A DNA stretch of 64,000 bases from contig CAKMIX010000009.1 of NCBI GenBank assembly GCA_927362715.1, positions 1-64,000 on the forward strand, read 5' to 3'. Positions within the stretch are counted from its first letter, which is position 1; every line of letters starts with the position of its first letter. Origin of the DNA: an uncultured Clostridia bacterium (lineage in GTDB: Bacteria; Bacillota; Clostridia; Oscillospirales; Acutalibacteraceae). The notes below the pieces were generated by a model. It made no database searches, was not told where the DNA came from, and worked only from the letters and a program-made list of their open reading frames with translations. A program made the position numbers and the translations under genes. Shown here piece by piece: positions 42,589 through 52,274 of the stretch.

Positions 42589-43467
42589 ATGATCAAAAGT
42601 ATGACCGGTTTTGGCAGGGCGCAGTCGACGGTGGACGGCATGACCGTTACCGTCGAACTCAAAAGCGTCAACCACCGTTATTTTGAATTCAGCGCCCGTG
42701 TACCGCGCAATTACGGGTTTTTGGAGGAAAAGCTCAAGAGCTTTGTAAACGCTACGGTTGCGCGCGGCAAAACGGAATGTTACGTCAGTATTGAAAACCC
42801 GGAAAACGATGAGGTCGAGGTCACCGTCAACACGGCGCTTGCACGCGGCTATGCTGCTGCGATCCGGTCTCTTTCGGATTTGGTCGGCACAAATGAACAA
42901 CCGACCGCCGCACAGTTGTCGCGTTTCCCCGATGTGCTGACCGTACATAAGGCGGAGCCGGATGAAGAACGTGTTTGGAACGCCGTGCAGCAGACTGCAC
43001 AGCTTGCGCTTGAGCAGTTTATTGCCATGCGGCAAACCGAAGGCGAAAAACTGCGCGCGGATATCCTTTCGCACGCTGACCGAATCGCGCAGCTTGTCGC
43101 CTTTGTGGAATCCCGTTCACCGCAGACGGTGCGTGAATATAACGAGAAGCTGCATCGGCGTATGGCGGAATTGCTTGGGGACGCAAACGTGGACGAGCAG
43201 CGGCTGCTTACAGAAGCGGCGATTTTTGCCGATAAGGTCGCGGTGGATGAGGAGACGGTTCGTCTGCACAGCCACCTGTCCCAGCTGCATGACTTTCTGG
43301 GTGCAGACGAGCCCATTGGTCGAAAGCTCGACTTCCTTGTGCAGGAGATCAACCGTGAGTCGAACACGATCGGCTCCAAGGCACAGGATGTTGAGATCGC
43401 AAAAGCTGTGATCGATATTAAAGCAGAAGTGGAAAAGATCCGCGAACAAGTGCAGAACATCGAGTGA
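42589..43467 (+). CDS. yicC: YicC family protein (YloC), putative endoribonuclease
   Basis: 292 residues starting MIKSMTGFGRAQ with the conserved EVKSVNHRY-like block (ELKSVNHRYFEFSARVPR) and a C-terminal half containing the LDFLVQEINRESNTIGSKA signature. YicC proteins of enterics have been described as endoribonucleases; the Firmicute role is less clear. First gene of the conserved Firmicute order yloC-remA-gmk-rpoZ. Confidence 0.92.
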   Translation: MIKSMTGFGRAQSTVDGMTVTVELKSVNHRYFEFSARVPRNYGFLEEKLKSFVNATVARGKTECYVSIENPENDEVEVTVNTALARGYAAAIRSLSDLVGTNEQPTAAQLSRFPDVLTVHKAEPDEERVWNAVQQTAQLALEQFIAMRQTEGEKLRADILSHADRIAQLVAFVESRSPQTVREYNEKLHRRMAELLGDANVDEQRLLTEAAIFADKVAVDEETVRLHSHLSQLHDFLGADEPIGRKLDFLVQEINRESNTIGSKAQDVEIAKAVIDIKAEVEKIREQVQNIE

Positions 43468-43514
43468 TAGATTTTTAGGGCAAAGCGGACCGGAAAGGCG
43501 CGAAAGACGAAGGT

Positions 43515-43784
43515 ATGAGACTGATCAACATCGGATTTGGCAACGCGGTCAATGCAGACCGTGTTTTGGCGGTGGTTTCGCCGGATTCCGCCCCCGTAAA
43601 ACGCATGGTGCAGGAAGCGCGTGAGCGGCATTTGCTGATCGATGCCACACAAGGGCGCCGTACCCGCGCAGTGCTCGTTACGGACAGCGATCATGTGATC
43701 CTGACCTATTTGCAGACGGAAACGATCTTGAGCCGTTTCAATTCTGAAGTCAGTGAGCAGGAGGCGGCAAATGAGCAGCGGTAA
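43515..43784 (+). CDS. remA: RemA family protein (DUF370)
   Basis: 89 residues matching RemA ([48 protein letters not shown]). In Bacillus RemA is a DNA-binding activator of biofilm matrix and osmoprotection genes. It overlaps gmk by 14 bp, as in Bacillus. The C-terminal tail beyond residue 80 is polar and unconserved. Confidence 0.92.
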   Translation: MRLINIGFGNAVNADRVLAVVSPDSAPVKRMVQEARERHLLIDATQGRRTRAVLVTDSDHVILTYLQTETILSRFNSEVSEQEAANEQR

Positions 43785-44334
43785 GTTGGTGTTGTTTTCG
43801 GGGCCGTCGGGCGTGGGGAAGGACACGCTGTTGGAGGTGCTTACCAAAAAGCGCCCCGCTTTGCAGCGGTCGATCTCCCTAACTACGCGGCAGCGCCGCA
43901 ACGGGGAGAAGGACGGCGTGGATTACTTTTTTGTAACGCCGGAACATTTTCAGGAATTGCTTTCCGCAGGGGATATATTGGAATTTGCTCAATACGGCAA
44001 AAATCTTTACGGTACGCCGAAAAAACCTGTGGACGAGTGGCTGCGCGAAGGAAAAACGGTGATTCTGAAAATTGAGGTGCAGGGCGCGGAAAAGATCAAG
44101 CACATCTATCCGCAGGCGCTTTCCGTGTTTATTTTGCCGCCGTCTATGGAGGTGCTCGAGCGCAGGCTTCGCGACCGCGGCACAGAGGATGAGGAGGACC
44201 TTGCGCGCCGTATGCGCATCGCCTGTGATGAGATCCGTAAAAGCGAAAACTATGATTATCGCATTGTAAACGACAGCCTGGAACGCGCTGCCGACGAATT
44301 TTTGACCATCTTGGATACAACTGCAATACAATAA
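43771..44334 (+). CDS. gmk: Guanylate kinase
   Basis: Phosphorylates GMP to GDP. The 187 residues have the P-loop GPSGVGKD (11-18), [22 protein letters not shown] for GMP binding and the lid with [23 protein letters not shown] precedes ATG 43771, which lies inside remA; a longer in-frame start is not supported by an SD. Confidence 0.95.
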   Translation: MSSGKLVLFSGPSGVGKDTLLEVLTKKRPALQRSISLTTRQRRNGEKDGVDYFFVTPEHFQELLSAGDILEFAQYGKNLYGTPKKPVDEWLREGKTVILKIEVQGAEKIKHIYPQALSVFILPPSMEVLERRLRDRGTEDEEDLARRMRIACDEIRKSENYDYRIVNDSLERAADEFLTILDTTAIQ

Positions 44335-44348
44335 AGTGAGGGACAGTT

Positions 44349-44558
44349 ATGTTTAACCCGGATTTGAAGAATGTTTTAAAAGACCATGTCAGCCGCTATT
44401 CGCTTGTGACTGCAACGGCAAAGCTCGCGCGCGAGATCTCCGATCAAGCACTAGAAGACGGCGAGATCATGACTGAAAAGCCCGTCAGCCTTGCGCTTGA
44501 CGAGCTGGTGGAGGGCAAGTATGTGATCGTCGAGCCCGAGGAGATCCGCGATATCTGA
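44349..44558 (+). CDS. rpoZ: RNA polymerase omega subunit
   Basis: 69-residue core subunit that aids RNA polymerase assembly. The SRYSLVTATAKLAREI block and KPVSLALDEL are family features, and the position directly after gmk is conserved. In Bacillus coaBC and priA follow; here priA follows directly. Confidence 0.92.
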   Translation: MFNPDLKNVLKDHVSRYSLVTATAKLAREISDQALEDGEIMTEKPVSLALDELVEGKYVIVEPEEIRDI

Positions 44559-44574
44559 ACGTGAGGTGAATCGA

Positions 44575-47037
44575 GTGACGGAGGTAATTGCGAAAGTGGC
44601 TGTGGAAAACGCCGCTTACAGCTTTGACGACGCATTCGATTACGCGATTCGCGAGGAGCACCTCGCGCAGGTGCAGCCGGGCGTGCGGGTAGTCGTGCCG
44701 TTCGGCAAGGGCAGCCGTAAACGACAGGGCTTGGTGTTTGCCCTGCGCGAAAACAAGCATCCTGAAAAAAAACTGAAAGCGATCGCCGAGGTTTTAGATC
44801 AAACGCCGCTTTTGAATGCGGAACTTTTACGATTGGCCGTATTCCTGAAGGAGCATACTTTTTGTACGCTGTTTGAAGCTGCAAAAGCCATGCTTCCGTC
44901 GGGAATAGGGCTTCGTTTTGTTTTGTCGTATCTTGCGAATCCGGATATTATTGTGGAGAAAGCGACATCTGTGATGTCGGAATCCGAACGAACGGTTTTT
45001 GACTATTTGTGCGAAAAAGAGATTTTTGTGCGCCGCGAAAAGCTGCTTGAGGATCTTGGGCTGCCGCAGGACTCAAGTATCTTTGAAGAAATGGTTTCCA
45101 AAGGCTTTTTACTCCGCAATACGGATGCGCACCGCCGCATCGGCGATGCAACTGTAAAAATGGCGCGCCTGACCGAAGCGTATTTGCAGCAGGAGCTGTC
45201 CGTCAAGCTGACCAAAAAGCAAAAGGACGTAGTCGCGCTGTTGGAAAATGTCGGTTCGGCTTCGGTCAAGGAAATCTGTTATTTTACAGGTGTAACACCC
45301 GCTGTTGCTTCCACGCTCGCGGGAAAAGGCGTCGTGGAGCTGTTTCAAAATGAGGTGTTTCGCCGTCCGCAGTTTCAGCGCACTTCCTCGATTGTGCAGC
45401 CTATTCACCTGACGGAAGAACAGCTTGCCGTGTATGACGGGTTATACGGGCAGATGATAGAACGGGATCCCGGAACGGCGCTGCTGTACGGTGTCACAGG
45501 CTCCGGCAAAACGCAGATCTATATGAAGCTGCTGGACGATTGTATCGCAAGCGGGCGCACCGCTGTCGTCATGGTGCCGGAAATATCCCTCACACCACAA
45601 ATGCTCACTTTGTTTTATGAGCGCTACGGCAGTACGGTCGCCGTATTTCACAGCGCGCTTTCCATGGGAGAGCGGCTGGACGAGTGGAAACGTGTGAAAC
45701 AGGGCGATGCAAAAATCGCGCTTGGCACGCGATCCGCAGTTTTTGCGCCGCTGGAAAATATCGGGCTTTTGATTTTAGACGAAGAACAGGAGCACACTTA
45801 TAAATCCGAAATGACACCGCGCTACCATGCGCGTGACGTGGCACGCCGCCGCGCTTTGGAACATCATGCGCTATTGCTGCTTGCCTCCGCCACACCGTCC
45901 TTGGAAAGCTATGCACGCGCAAAAAACGGCATGTATACACTTTATGAACTGCAAAACCGTTATGGCGGTGCGGTCCTCCCCGAGGTACATACCGTTCCCA
46001 TGCCGATGCATCACGGTGATGCATCACAGATAAGCGGTGAACTGCTTGAAGAACTGCATGCCACGCTTGACGCAGGGCAACAGGCCATCCTGCTTTTGAA
46101 TCGCCGTGGTTTTAACACCTTTGCGGCTTGCACCGCCTGCGGAAAGGTGATGACCTGCCCGAATTGCAGCATTTCGCTGACCTACCATATGCGCAACCAC
46201 CGCCTGATGTGCCACTACTGCGGCTATTCCGAGCCGTTTACGGAAACCTGTCGCTTCTGTGGTGAAAAGCAGGTGGCATATTCCGGCTACGGTACGCAGC
46301 GGCTGGAGGACGAGCTAACATCTGCGCTGCCGTCTGCGCGAATTTTACGGCTTGACACGGATGCAACGGCTTCCAGATATTCTTTTGAAAATGCACTAAA
46401 AAAGTTCACAAATTACGAGTATGATATTATGGTCGGTACGCAAATGGTGGCAAAAGGGTTGGATTTCCCGAATGTCACGCTGGTGGGCGTTGTCTCTGTT
46501 GACCAGATGCTGTATAACGACGACTATAAAAGCGCTGAACGCACATTTGACTTGTTGACACAGGTTGTCGGGCGCGCCGGACGCGGTGAAAAACGAGGCC
46601 GTGCCGTGATCCAAACGGCATTTCCCGATAATGAGATCATTCGCCTTGCGCAAAAACAGGATTTTCCCGCTTTTTTTGAATTGGAAATGCAGATCCGGCG
46701 TTCTATGATCTATCCGCCGTTTTGCGATCTTTGTGCGATCGGATTTACGGGGCAGGAAGAAGCACGCGTAAAGTCGGCAGCGCAAGTATTTTTAGAGCAT
46801 TTGAAAGCGCTGCACCGTGAACAGTATGCCGATATGCAGCTGATCGCGCTCGGACCTATTGCGCCGCGCATAGCCCGTGCCGCGGGGAAATATCGTTTCC
46901 GCGTACTGCTTAAGGGCAGAAATGATCGCCGGTTCCGTGCGTTCATCGCAGCACTTTTGAAAGATTTTGCAAAACAGTCCGCGTTCTCCAAAGCGGTTTC
47001 GGTGACTGCGGACATCAACCCTGAAAACATATATTGA
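44575..47037 (+). CDS. priA: Primosomal protein N' (replication restart helicase PriA)
   Basis: 3'-5' helicase that reloads the replisome at stalled forks. The 820 residues have an N-terminal DNA-binding region, Walker A GVTGSGKT (306-313), LILDEEQEHTYK, a zinc domain with Cys pairs (CTACGKVMTCPNC and CHYCGYSEPFTETCRFCG), and QVVGRAGRGEKRGRAVIQT. GAGGTG at 44562-44567 fits GTG 44575; an upstream GTG 44566 overlaps the SD. Confidence 0.95.
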   Translation: MTEVIAKVAVENAAYSFDDAFDYAIREEHLAQVQPGVRVVVPFGKGSRKRQGLVFALRENKHPEKKLKAIAEVLDQTPLLNAELLRLAVFLKEHTFCTLFEAAKAMLPSGIGLRFVLSYLANPDIIVEKATSVMSESERTVFDYLCEKEIFVRREKLLEDLGLPQDSSIFEEMVSKGFLLRNTDAHRRIGDATVKMARLTEAYLQQELSVKLTKKQKDVVALLENVGSASVKEICYFTGVTPAVASTLAGKGVVELFQNEVFRRPQFQRTSSIVQPIHLTEEQLAVYDGLYGQMIERDPGTALLYGVTGSGKTQIYMKLLDDCIASGRTAVVMVPEISLTPQMLTLFYERYGSTVAVFHSALSMGERLDEWKRVKQGDAKIALGTRSAVFAPLENIGLLILDEEQEHTYKSEMTPRYHARDVARRRALEHHALLLLASATPSLESYARAKNGMYTLYELQNRYGGAVLPEVHTVPMPMHHGDASQISGELLEELHATLDAGQQAILLLNRRGFNTFAACTACGKVMTCPNCSISLTYHMRNHRLMCHYCGYSEPFTETCRFCGEKQVAYSGYGTQRLEDELTSALPSARILRLDTDATASRYSFENALKKFTNYEYDIMVGTQMVAKGLDFPNVTLVGVVSVDQMLYNDDYKSAERTFDLLTQVVGRAGRGEKRGRAVIQTAFPDNEIIRLAQKQDFPAFFELEMQIRRSMIYPPFCDLCAIGFTGQEEARVKSAAQVFLEHLKALHREQYADMQLIALGPIAPRIARAAGKYRFRVLLKGRNDRRFRAFIAALLKDFAKQSAFSKAVSVTADINPENIY

Positions 47038-47046
47038 GGTGAGACT

Positions 47047-47535
47047 ATGGCAATCCGAAATATTCGGGTCAAGGGAGACCCGATCTTGAAACTGAAAAGC
47101 CGCCATGTAGAACGTTTTGACGGAAGACTCTGTACCTTGCTTGACGATATGCGGGAAACGATGTACCGCGCCGACGGCTGCGGTCTTGCCGCCGTGCAGG
47201 TCGGCGTTCTTAAGCGTGTGGTCGTTATCGATGTCGGCGACGGCCCCATAGAGTTAATCAACCCTGAGATCGTGGAAACGCGCGGCGAGCAGATGGAAGC
47301 CGAAGGCTGTCTTTCACTGCCCGGCGAGAGCGGTATCACGCTCCGTCCGCAGTATGTGCGTGTGCGCGCACAGAATCGTGCGGGAGATGTGTGTGAATTC
47401 GAAGGGGAGGATCTTTTGGCAAGAGCGTTTTGCCACGAGATCGACCATTTAGACGGGATCCTTTACACCCGGCGTCTTGCGCCGAAAGATGCGCTCGACC
47501 GCATTCGGCAGCAACATTCCGAAACGGAGGGATAA
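47047..47535 (+). CDS. def: Peptide deformylase
   Basis: Removes the formyl group from nascent proteins. The 162 residues have motif 1 GCGLAAVQVG, motif 2 EGCLS with metal ligand C88, and motif 3 HEIDH (H130, H134). AGGTGAG precedes the ATG. It is followed directly by fmt, the conserved def-fmt pair. Confidence 0.95.
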   Translation: MAIRNIRVKGDPILKLKSRHVERFDGRLCTLLDDMRETMYRADGCGLAAVQVGVLKRVVVIDVGDGPIELINPEIVETRGEQMEAEGCLSLPGESGITLRPQYVRVRAQNRAGDVCEFEGEDLLARAFCHEIDHLDGILYTRRLAPKDALDRIRQQHSETEG

Positions 47536-47539
47536 AGCC

Positions 47540-48469
47540 TTGCGCATTATATTTATGGGTACGCCCGACTTTGCCGTACCCTGCCTTTTGCGCCTTCTTG
47601 CGGACGGTGAGCAGGTCGTGGGCGTGTTCACCCAGCCGGACAAGCCGAAAGGACGCGGCTATACACTTACACCGCCGCCCGTGAAAACAGCAGCATTGGA
47701 ACACGGTGTTCCCGTATTCCAGCCGACCACGCTGCGTGACGGTGAGGCGGAAAAGATCATCCGTTCCCTTGCGCCCGATTTGATCGTTGTTGTGGCGTAC
47801 GGAAAGATCCTGCCGGCGGAGATTTTGTTTTTTCCGAAATATCATTCGGTCAATATCCATGCGTCACTTTTGCCGAAATATCGCGGAGCGGCGCCGATCC
47901 AGTGGAGCATCCTTTGCGGCGAAACCGAAACCGGCGTGACCTCTATGCTGATGGACGAGGGCATCGACACAGGCGACATGCTTTTGCATAAGACAACAAA
48001 AATCGAAGAAAATATGACCGCAGGCGAACTGCATGACGTTTTGGCAGAACTCGGCGCGCAGGTGCTTTCCGAAACCGTTTCGGCACTGAAAAACGGGACG
48101 CTTTGTCCAGTGCCGCAGACAGGGGAGAGCAGTTATGCACCGATGCTCACAAAGGCGCTTTGCCCACTGGACTTTTCCAAGTCGGCGCAGGAAGTACACG
48201 ACCAGATCCGCGGGCTGTCGCCCTATCCCACTGCGACGTTTCTGCTTTCGGGAAAGCGCATCAAGGCGTTTCGAAGCAAGCTCGGCGGCACTGCTGACAA
48301 AGCGTTTCCAGCCGGTACGGTCGTGTCCTGCAACGGTGATATTGCCGTAGTTTGCGGTGACGGGAACCTTGTACACATTACGGAATTGCAGCCGGAGGGA
48401 AAAAAGCGTATGTCCGCATCCGCATTTTTGGTCGGGCACAATTTGCCCGTCGGCGCCCTTTTGGAATAA
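47540..48469 (+). CDS. fmt: Methionyl-tRNA formyltransferase
   Basis: Formylates initiator Met-tRNA. The 309 residues begin RIIFMGTPDFAVP, contain NIHASLLPKYRGAAPI with the catalytic His, and the SLLxDEGxDTGD-like LMDEGIDTGD, plus the C-terminal OB-fold domain. The start is TTG 47540, 10 bp after GGAGG in the end of def; open sequence further upstream overlaps def and is not translated in this frame. Confidence 0.94.
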   Translation: MRIIFMGTPDFAVPCLLRLLADGEQVVGVFTQPDKPKGRGYTLTPPPVKTAALEHGVPVFQPTTLRDGEAEKIIRSLAPDLIVVVAYGKILPAEILFFPKYHSVNIHASLLPKYRGAAPIQWSILCGETETGVTSMLMDEGIDTGDMLLHKTTKIEENMTAGELHDVLAELGAQVLSETVSALKNGTLCPVPQTGESSYAPMLTKALCPLDFSKSAQEVHDQIRGLSPYPTATFLLSGKRIKAFRSKLGGTADKAFPAGTVVSCNGDIAVVCGDGNLVHITELQPEGKKRMSASAFLVGHNLPVGALLE

Positions 48470-48486
48470 TTTAGGCGGTGAATCTT

Positions 48487-49167
48487 TTGGATTTATATTA
48501 TTACTTTTTGCTTGTTGTGCCGGCACTGCTGATCTCCCTGCTTGCACAGTCGCGTGTAAATTCAGCGTATCGGCGCTATTCCGCCGTACAGAATATGCAC
48601 GGACTTACGGGCGCACAGGCGGCGGAGGCGGTTCTGCGTTTTTACGGCGTGCAGGGCGTGCGTGTCGAGCATGTCCGCGGTAAGCTGAACGACCATTACG
48701 ATCCGCGCGAAAATGTGATCCGCTTATCAGACGGTGTCTTTGGCAGCTGCTCTGTTGCCGCAGTAGGCATTGCCTGCCACGAGGCAGGACATGCGGCACA
48801 ATATGCGCAAGGATACAGCCCCATCAAGATCCGCAATTCGCTGCTCATGCCTGCGCAGATCGGTTCCAATGCCGCTTGGCCGCTGGCGATCATCGGGTTT
48901 TTCCTCGGTTCTCAGCCCCTGGTGCTTTTCGGCATCATTCTCTATGTAGCTGTGTTGCTGTTCCAGTTGATTACATTGCCTGTGGAATTCAATGCCAGCC
49001 GCCGTGCGGTTTCCGTGATCGAGCAGACCGGTTTGCTCGCAGGCGCAGAACGCGACGGCGCAGTTAAGGTGCTGCGTGCAGCTGCCATGACCTATGTGGC
49101 GTCGTTTGCCGTGACTGCCGCGAATCTGCTGCGGCTTTTGCTGCTTGCTAATAATCGAAGGAAATAA
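48487..49167 (+). CDS. Membrane zinc metallopeptidase, YugP family
   Basis: 226 residues with an N-terminal membrane segment (about 5-20), the zinc motif HEAGH (98-102) and further hydrophobic segments at about 130-165 and the C-terminus. It belongs to the YugP-like putative neutral zinc metallopeptidases; substrates are unknown. GGCGGTGA is the likely SD for TTG 48487, with GTG 48478 as the alternative. It sits between fmt and rsmB, where Bacillus has no gene but clostridia often do. Confidence 0.88.
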   Translation: MDLYYYFLLVVPALLISLLAQSRVNSAYRRYSAVQNMHGLTGAQAAEAVLRFYGVQGVRVEHVRGKLNDHYDPRENVIRLSDGVFGSCSVAAVGIACHEAGHAAQYAQGYSPIKIRNSLLMPAQIGSNAAWPLAIIGFFLGSQPLVLFGIILYVAVLLFQLITLPVEFNASRRAVSVIEQTGLLAGAERDGAVKVLRAAAMTYVASFAVTAANLLRLLLLANNRRK

Positions 49168-49172
49168 GCGCT

Positions 49173-50453
49173 ATGGATGGACGGCAGACGGCGTTCCGCG
49201 TGCTGTTGCGTGTGGAACGGGAAAATGCATATTCCAATTTGGCGCTCGACGCTGAATTGAAACGCTCTGCGAACGGCGCGCCGGCGGCTTTTGTGACGGC
49301 ACTCGTGTACGGCGTTTTAGAGCGGCAGATCACGCTTGATTTTGTTTTACAGCAGTATCTTCTAAAGCCGCTTCACAAATTGCGTCCCGAGGTGCGCGTC
49401 ATTTTGCGCATGGGCGTTTTGCAGCTTTATTTTATGGATAAGGTGCCCGCGTCCGCAGCCGTCAACGAGAGTGTAAAATTGGTCAAGAAAAACGGCTGTG
49501 CATACGCTTCGGGGCTTGTGAATTCCGTTTTGCGTAAAATTTCCGAAACAACGCTTACATATCCCGAGACCGGTGACCTCGTTTCGGATTGGAGCATTCG
49601 GTATGCCTGCCCAAAGGCGCTTGTGGAACACTTTATAAAGGACTATGGGGAATCGGATGCCCAAGGTATTTTGTCGGCTTCTCTCAGCGGCGCGCCGACG
49701 GTTTTGCGTGTCAACACGCTGAAAACCACAGCGAAAGACTTGCAAAACCGCTTGCAGACCGAGGGCATAGAAACGATTCCCGGTGCGTTAGAAAATGTCC
49801 TGATCGTGCAAAAGGGCGGTGCGCTTGAGCAGCTTTCGTCTTACCAAGAAGGTTTATTTCATGTGCAGGATACCGCCAGCGCGCTTTGTGTGCAGGCGTT
49901 GGGGCTGCAGCCCGGTCAGACGCTTTTGGACATGTGCGCGGCGCCCGGCGGCAAAAGCTTTACCGCAGCGCAGATCATGCAAAATCAAGGCAGTATAATG
50001 GCGTTTGATTTGCATAAACATCGCGTGCAGCTGATTTCGGACGGGGCAAAACGGCTCGGAATATCCATCATTGATGCACAAGCACAGGATGCAGCTGTTT
50101 TCCATGCGGCACTTGAAAAAACGGCAGATCGTGTTTTGTGCGATGTGCCGTGCTCGGGGCTCGGGGTGCTTCGCAGAAAGCCGGAGATCCGTCTGCGTGA
50201 GCTTACATTTATTGACAATTTGACGGAAATACAGTATAATATTTTAGTCCATGCGTCAAAATATCTGCGTATGGGCGGCATTTTGGTCTATTCGACCTGT
50301 ACGCTCAGCCGCGCTGAAAACGAAGGCGTTTGCGATCGCTTTCTGCGCGAGAACCCCATGTATCAAAAGGACGGGGATTACAAAACCCTTTTGCCGCATA
50401 AGGATGGAACGGACGGCTTTTTCATCGCGCGGCTTCGGAGAATCGAACCGTGA
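49173..50453 (+). CDS. rsmB: 16S rRNA (cytosine967-C5)-methyltransferase
   Basis: 426-residue SAM methyltransferase: an N-terminal NusB-like domain (ARRVLLRVEREN-like start, YGVLERQITLDFVL) and a C-terminal Rossmann domain with DMCAAPGGKSFTAAQ, the catalytic Cys in CDVPCSGLG and VYSTCTL with the second Cys. Overlaps rlmN by 4 bp. Confidence 0.95.
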   Translation: MDGRQTAFRVLLRVERENAYSNLALDAELKRSANGAPAAFVTALVYGVLERQITLDFVLQQYLLKPLHKLRPEVRVILRMGVLQLYFMDKVPASAAVNESVKLVKKNGCAYASGLVNSVLRKISETTLTYPETGDLVSDWSIRYACPKALVEHFIKDYGESDAQGILSASLSGAPTVLRVNTLKTTAKDLQNRLQTEGIETIPGALENVLIVQKGGALEQLSSYQEGLFHVQDTASALCVQALGLQPGQTLLDMCAAPGGKSFTAAQIMQNQGSIMAFDLHKHRVQLISDGAKRLGISIIDAQAQDAAVFHAALEKTADRVLCDVPCSGLGVLRRKPEIRLRELTFIDNLTEIQYNILVHASKYLRMGGILVYSTCTLSRAENEGVCDRFLRENPMYQKDGDYKTLLPHKDGTDGFFIARLRRIEP

Positions 50454-51484
50454 ATTATGAGGACATTCGCTCTCTGACATTTGAAGAATTGCAGACAATG
50501 ATCGTCTCGCACGGGCTTCCGAAGTTCCGCGCGGCACAGATCTATTCCTGGCTGCATGAAAAAGGCGTACGCTCTTTTTCGGAGATGCAAAACATCCCCA
50601 AATCCTTGCGTGAAACGCTGGAACAGGAATGTAAGCTGTATAATTGCTCGATCGACACGAAGCTTTGTTCTGAATCGGATGGAACGGTCAAATACCTGTA
50701 TGAGCTCGAGCCCGGCGAATACGCCGAATGTGTTGTAATGCGCTATAAATATGGGCTTTCCGTCTGTATTTCCACACAGCTTGGCTGCAAGATGGGCTGT
50801 TCGTTTTGTGCGTCGGCGATCGGCGGCTTCCGACGCCAGCTTCGCCCGTCGGAAATGCTTTCGGAAATTTATACCGCACAGGCAGATCTCGGGGAACGCA
50901 TTTCACACATTGTGCTTATGGGTACGGGCGAGCCGCTGGATAATTATGAAAATGTTCTGCGCTTTTTACAGCTTGTGACCGACGAGCGGGGGCTGAACAT
51001 CTCCATGCGGCATATTTCACTTTCGACCTGCGGCGTTGTTCCGCGTATATATGATCTTGCAAAAGAACACCTTGGGCTGACGCTTTCCGTCTCGCTGCAC
51101 GCGCCGAACGATGAGATCCGTTCCGGGCTTATGCCTGTAAACCGTACATGGGGGATCGACGAGCTTTTGCGCGCCTGCCGCTTTTATACAAAGGAAACAT
51201 CCAGACGCATTTCATTCGAATATACCATGATCGACGGTGTCAACGACAGCGACGCCTGCGCCGAGGAACTCGCCGCAAGGCTTCACGGTATGCTTTGCCA
51301 TGTCAATCTGATCCCGGTCAACACCGTTCGGGAAAAGCAGTATCAAAAGAGCCGTGCAGACCGGCTGCGCTGTTTTTCCGAAATCCTCCAAAAGCGCGGT
51401 CTAACCGTTACGGTGCGCCGTACGCTCGGGGAGGACATCAACGCCTCCTGCGGGCAGCTGCGGGCGGCAAAAATGCAGACATAA
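50450..51484 (+). CDS. rlmN: 23S rRNA/tRNA (adenine-C2)-methyltransferase RlmN
   Basis: Radical-SAM enzyme methylating A2503 of 23S rRNA and A37 of some tRNAs. The 344 residues hold the iron-sulfur motif C113-x3-C117-x2-C120 (GCKMGCSFC), GTGEPLDNY and a C-terminal Cys in DINASCGQL used in catalysis. The alanine-rich tail is short. It starts at a GTG overlapping the rsmB stop. No sign that it is the related Cfr resistance enzyme. Confidence 0.95.
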   Translation: MNYEDIRSLTFEELQTMIVSHGLPKFRAAQIYSWLHEKGVRSFSEMQNIPKSLRETLEQECKLYNCSIDTKLCSESDGTVKYLYELEPGEYAECVVMRYKYGLSVCISTQLGCKMGCSFCASAIGGFRRQLRPSEMLSEIYTAQADLGERISHIVLMGTGEPLDNYENVLRFLQLVTDERGLNISMRHISLSTCGVVPRIYDLAKEHLGLTLSVSLHAPNDEIRSGLMPVNRTWGIDELLRACRFYTKETSRRISFEYTMIDGVNDSDACAEELAARLHGMLCHVNLIPVNTVREKQYQKSRADRLRCFSEILQKRGLTVTVRRTLGEDINASCGQLRAAKMQT

Positions 51485-51539
51485 CCGTTTTACTATCTCA
51501 AATTTCAATATAAAAACATCCCGCAAAGAAGGTGATGGT

Positions 51540-52265
51540 TTGAAAATTGCTGCAAAAACCGATGTCGGCAAGGTTCGCGAAAGCAATCAGGATGCATACG
51601 CGACCGGTGAATTGCCCGAAGGTGTCGCGTGGGCGGTCGTTTGCGACGGCATGGGCGGCGTGGCAGGTGGAAACATCGCCGCTACCACGGCGGTCAAAGT
51701 GATCTCCGAGCGCATCACATCGGCATATCGGACTTCCATGCGCGGCAGGTCGATCAAAAATCTGCTGGTTTCTGCCATAAACGCTGCAAACATCAGCGTG
51801 TACGATATTGCACAGGCAAATTCTTCCTTTGCCGGTATGGGCACCACGGTCGTATGTGCAATCGTGACCGAGCACATGGCATACATTGCACATGCAGGTG
51901 ACAGCCGCGCGTACATGCTCACAAACGGCGAACTGATTCAGCTGACGCGCGACCACTCCATGGTGCAGGATATGGTGGAGACGGGCAAGATCACGCAGTC
52001 CGAAGCCAAACGGCATCCCCACAAAAACATTATCACACGCGCGCTCGGCGTCCACCCGGAGGTGCGTGTTGATTTCTTCGAGCAAGCCATGGCGGATGAC
52101 GGCATTCTGCTGTTGTGCACAGATGGGCTGACCAACTTTGTAGAAAGCGAGGAGATCTGTGCGCTTTCCAAAGGTACCTATTATGAGTTCGCGGAGCGTC
52201 TGGTCTCCAGAGCGCTCGATAACGGCGGCGGTGACAACGTCACCGCAGTAACGCTTGCATATTAA
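51540..52265 (+). CDS. stp: PP2C-type protein phosphatase (PrpC/Stp)
   Basis: Mn-dependent Ser/Thr phosphatase that reverses PrkC phosphorylation. The 241 residues have KVRESNQDAY, VCDGMGGVAGG, GDSRAY, TRDHS and DNGGGDNVTAVTL, the metal-binding motifs of bacterial PPM enzymes. TTG start after AGAAGGTGAT. It is followed 9 bp later by its cognate kinase gene. Confidence 0.94.
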   Translation: MKIAAKTDVGKVRESNQDAYATGELPEGVAWAVVCDGMGGVAGGNIAATTAVKVISERITSAYRTSMRGRSIKNLLVSAINAANISVYDIAQANSSFAGMGTTVVCAIVTEHMAYIAHAGDSRAYMLTNGELIQLTRDHSMVQDMVETGKITQSEAKRHPHKNIITRALGVHPEVRVDFFEQAMADDGILLLCTDGLTNFVESEEICALSKGTYYEFAERLVSRALDNGGGDNVTAVTLAY

Positions 52266-52274
52266 GGAGATGAA

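Noticed and set aside
50450-51484. Cfr-type rRNA methyltransferase (resistance)
   Set aside because: The protein sits in the conserved rsmB-rlmN-stp order and has RlmN-like length and motifs; nothing indicates the Cfr variant.
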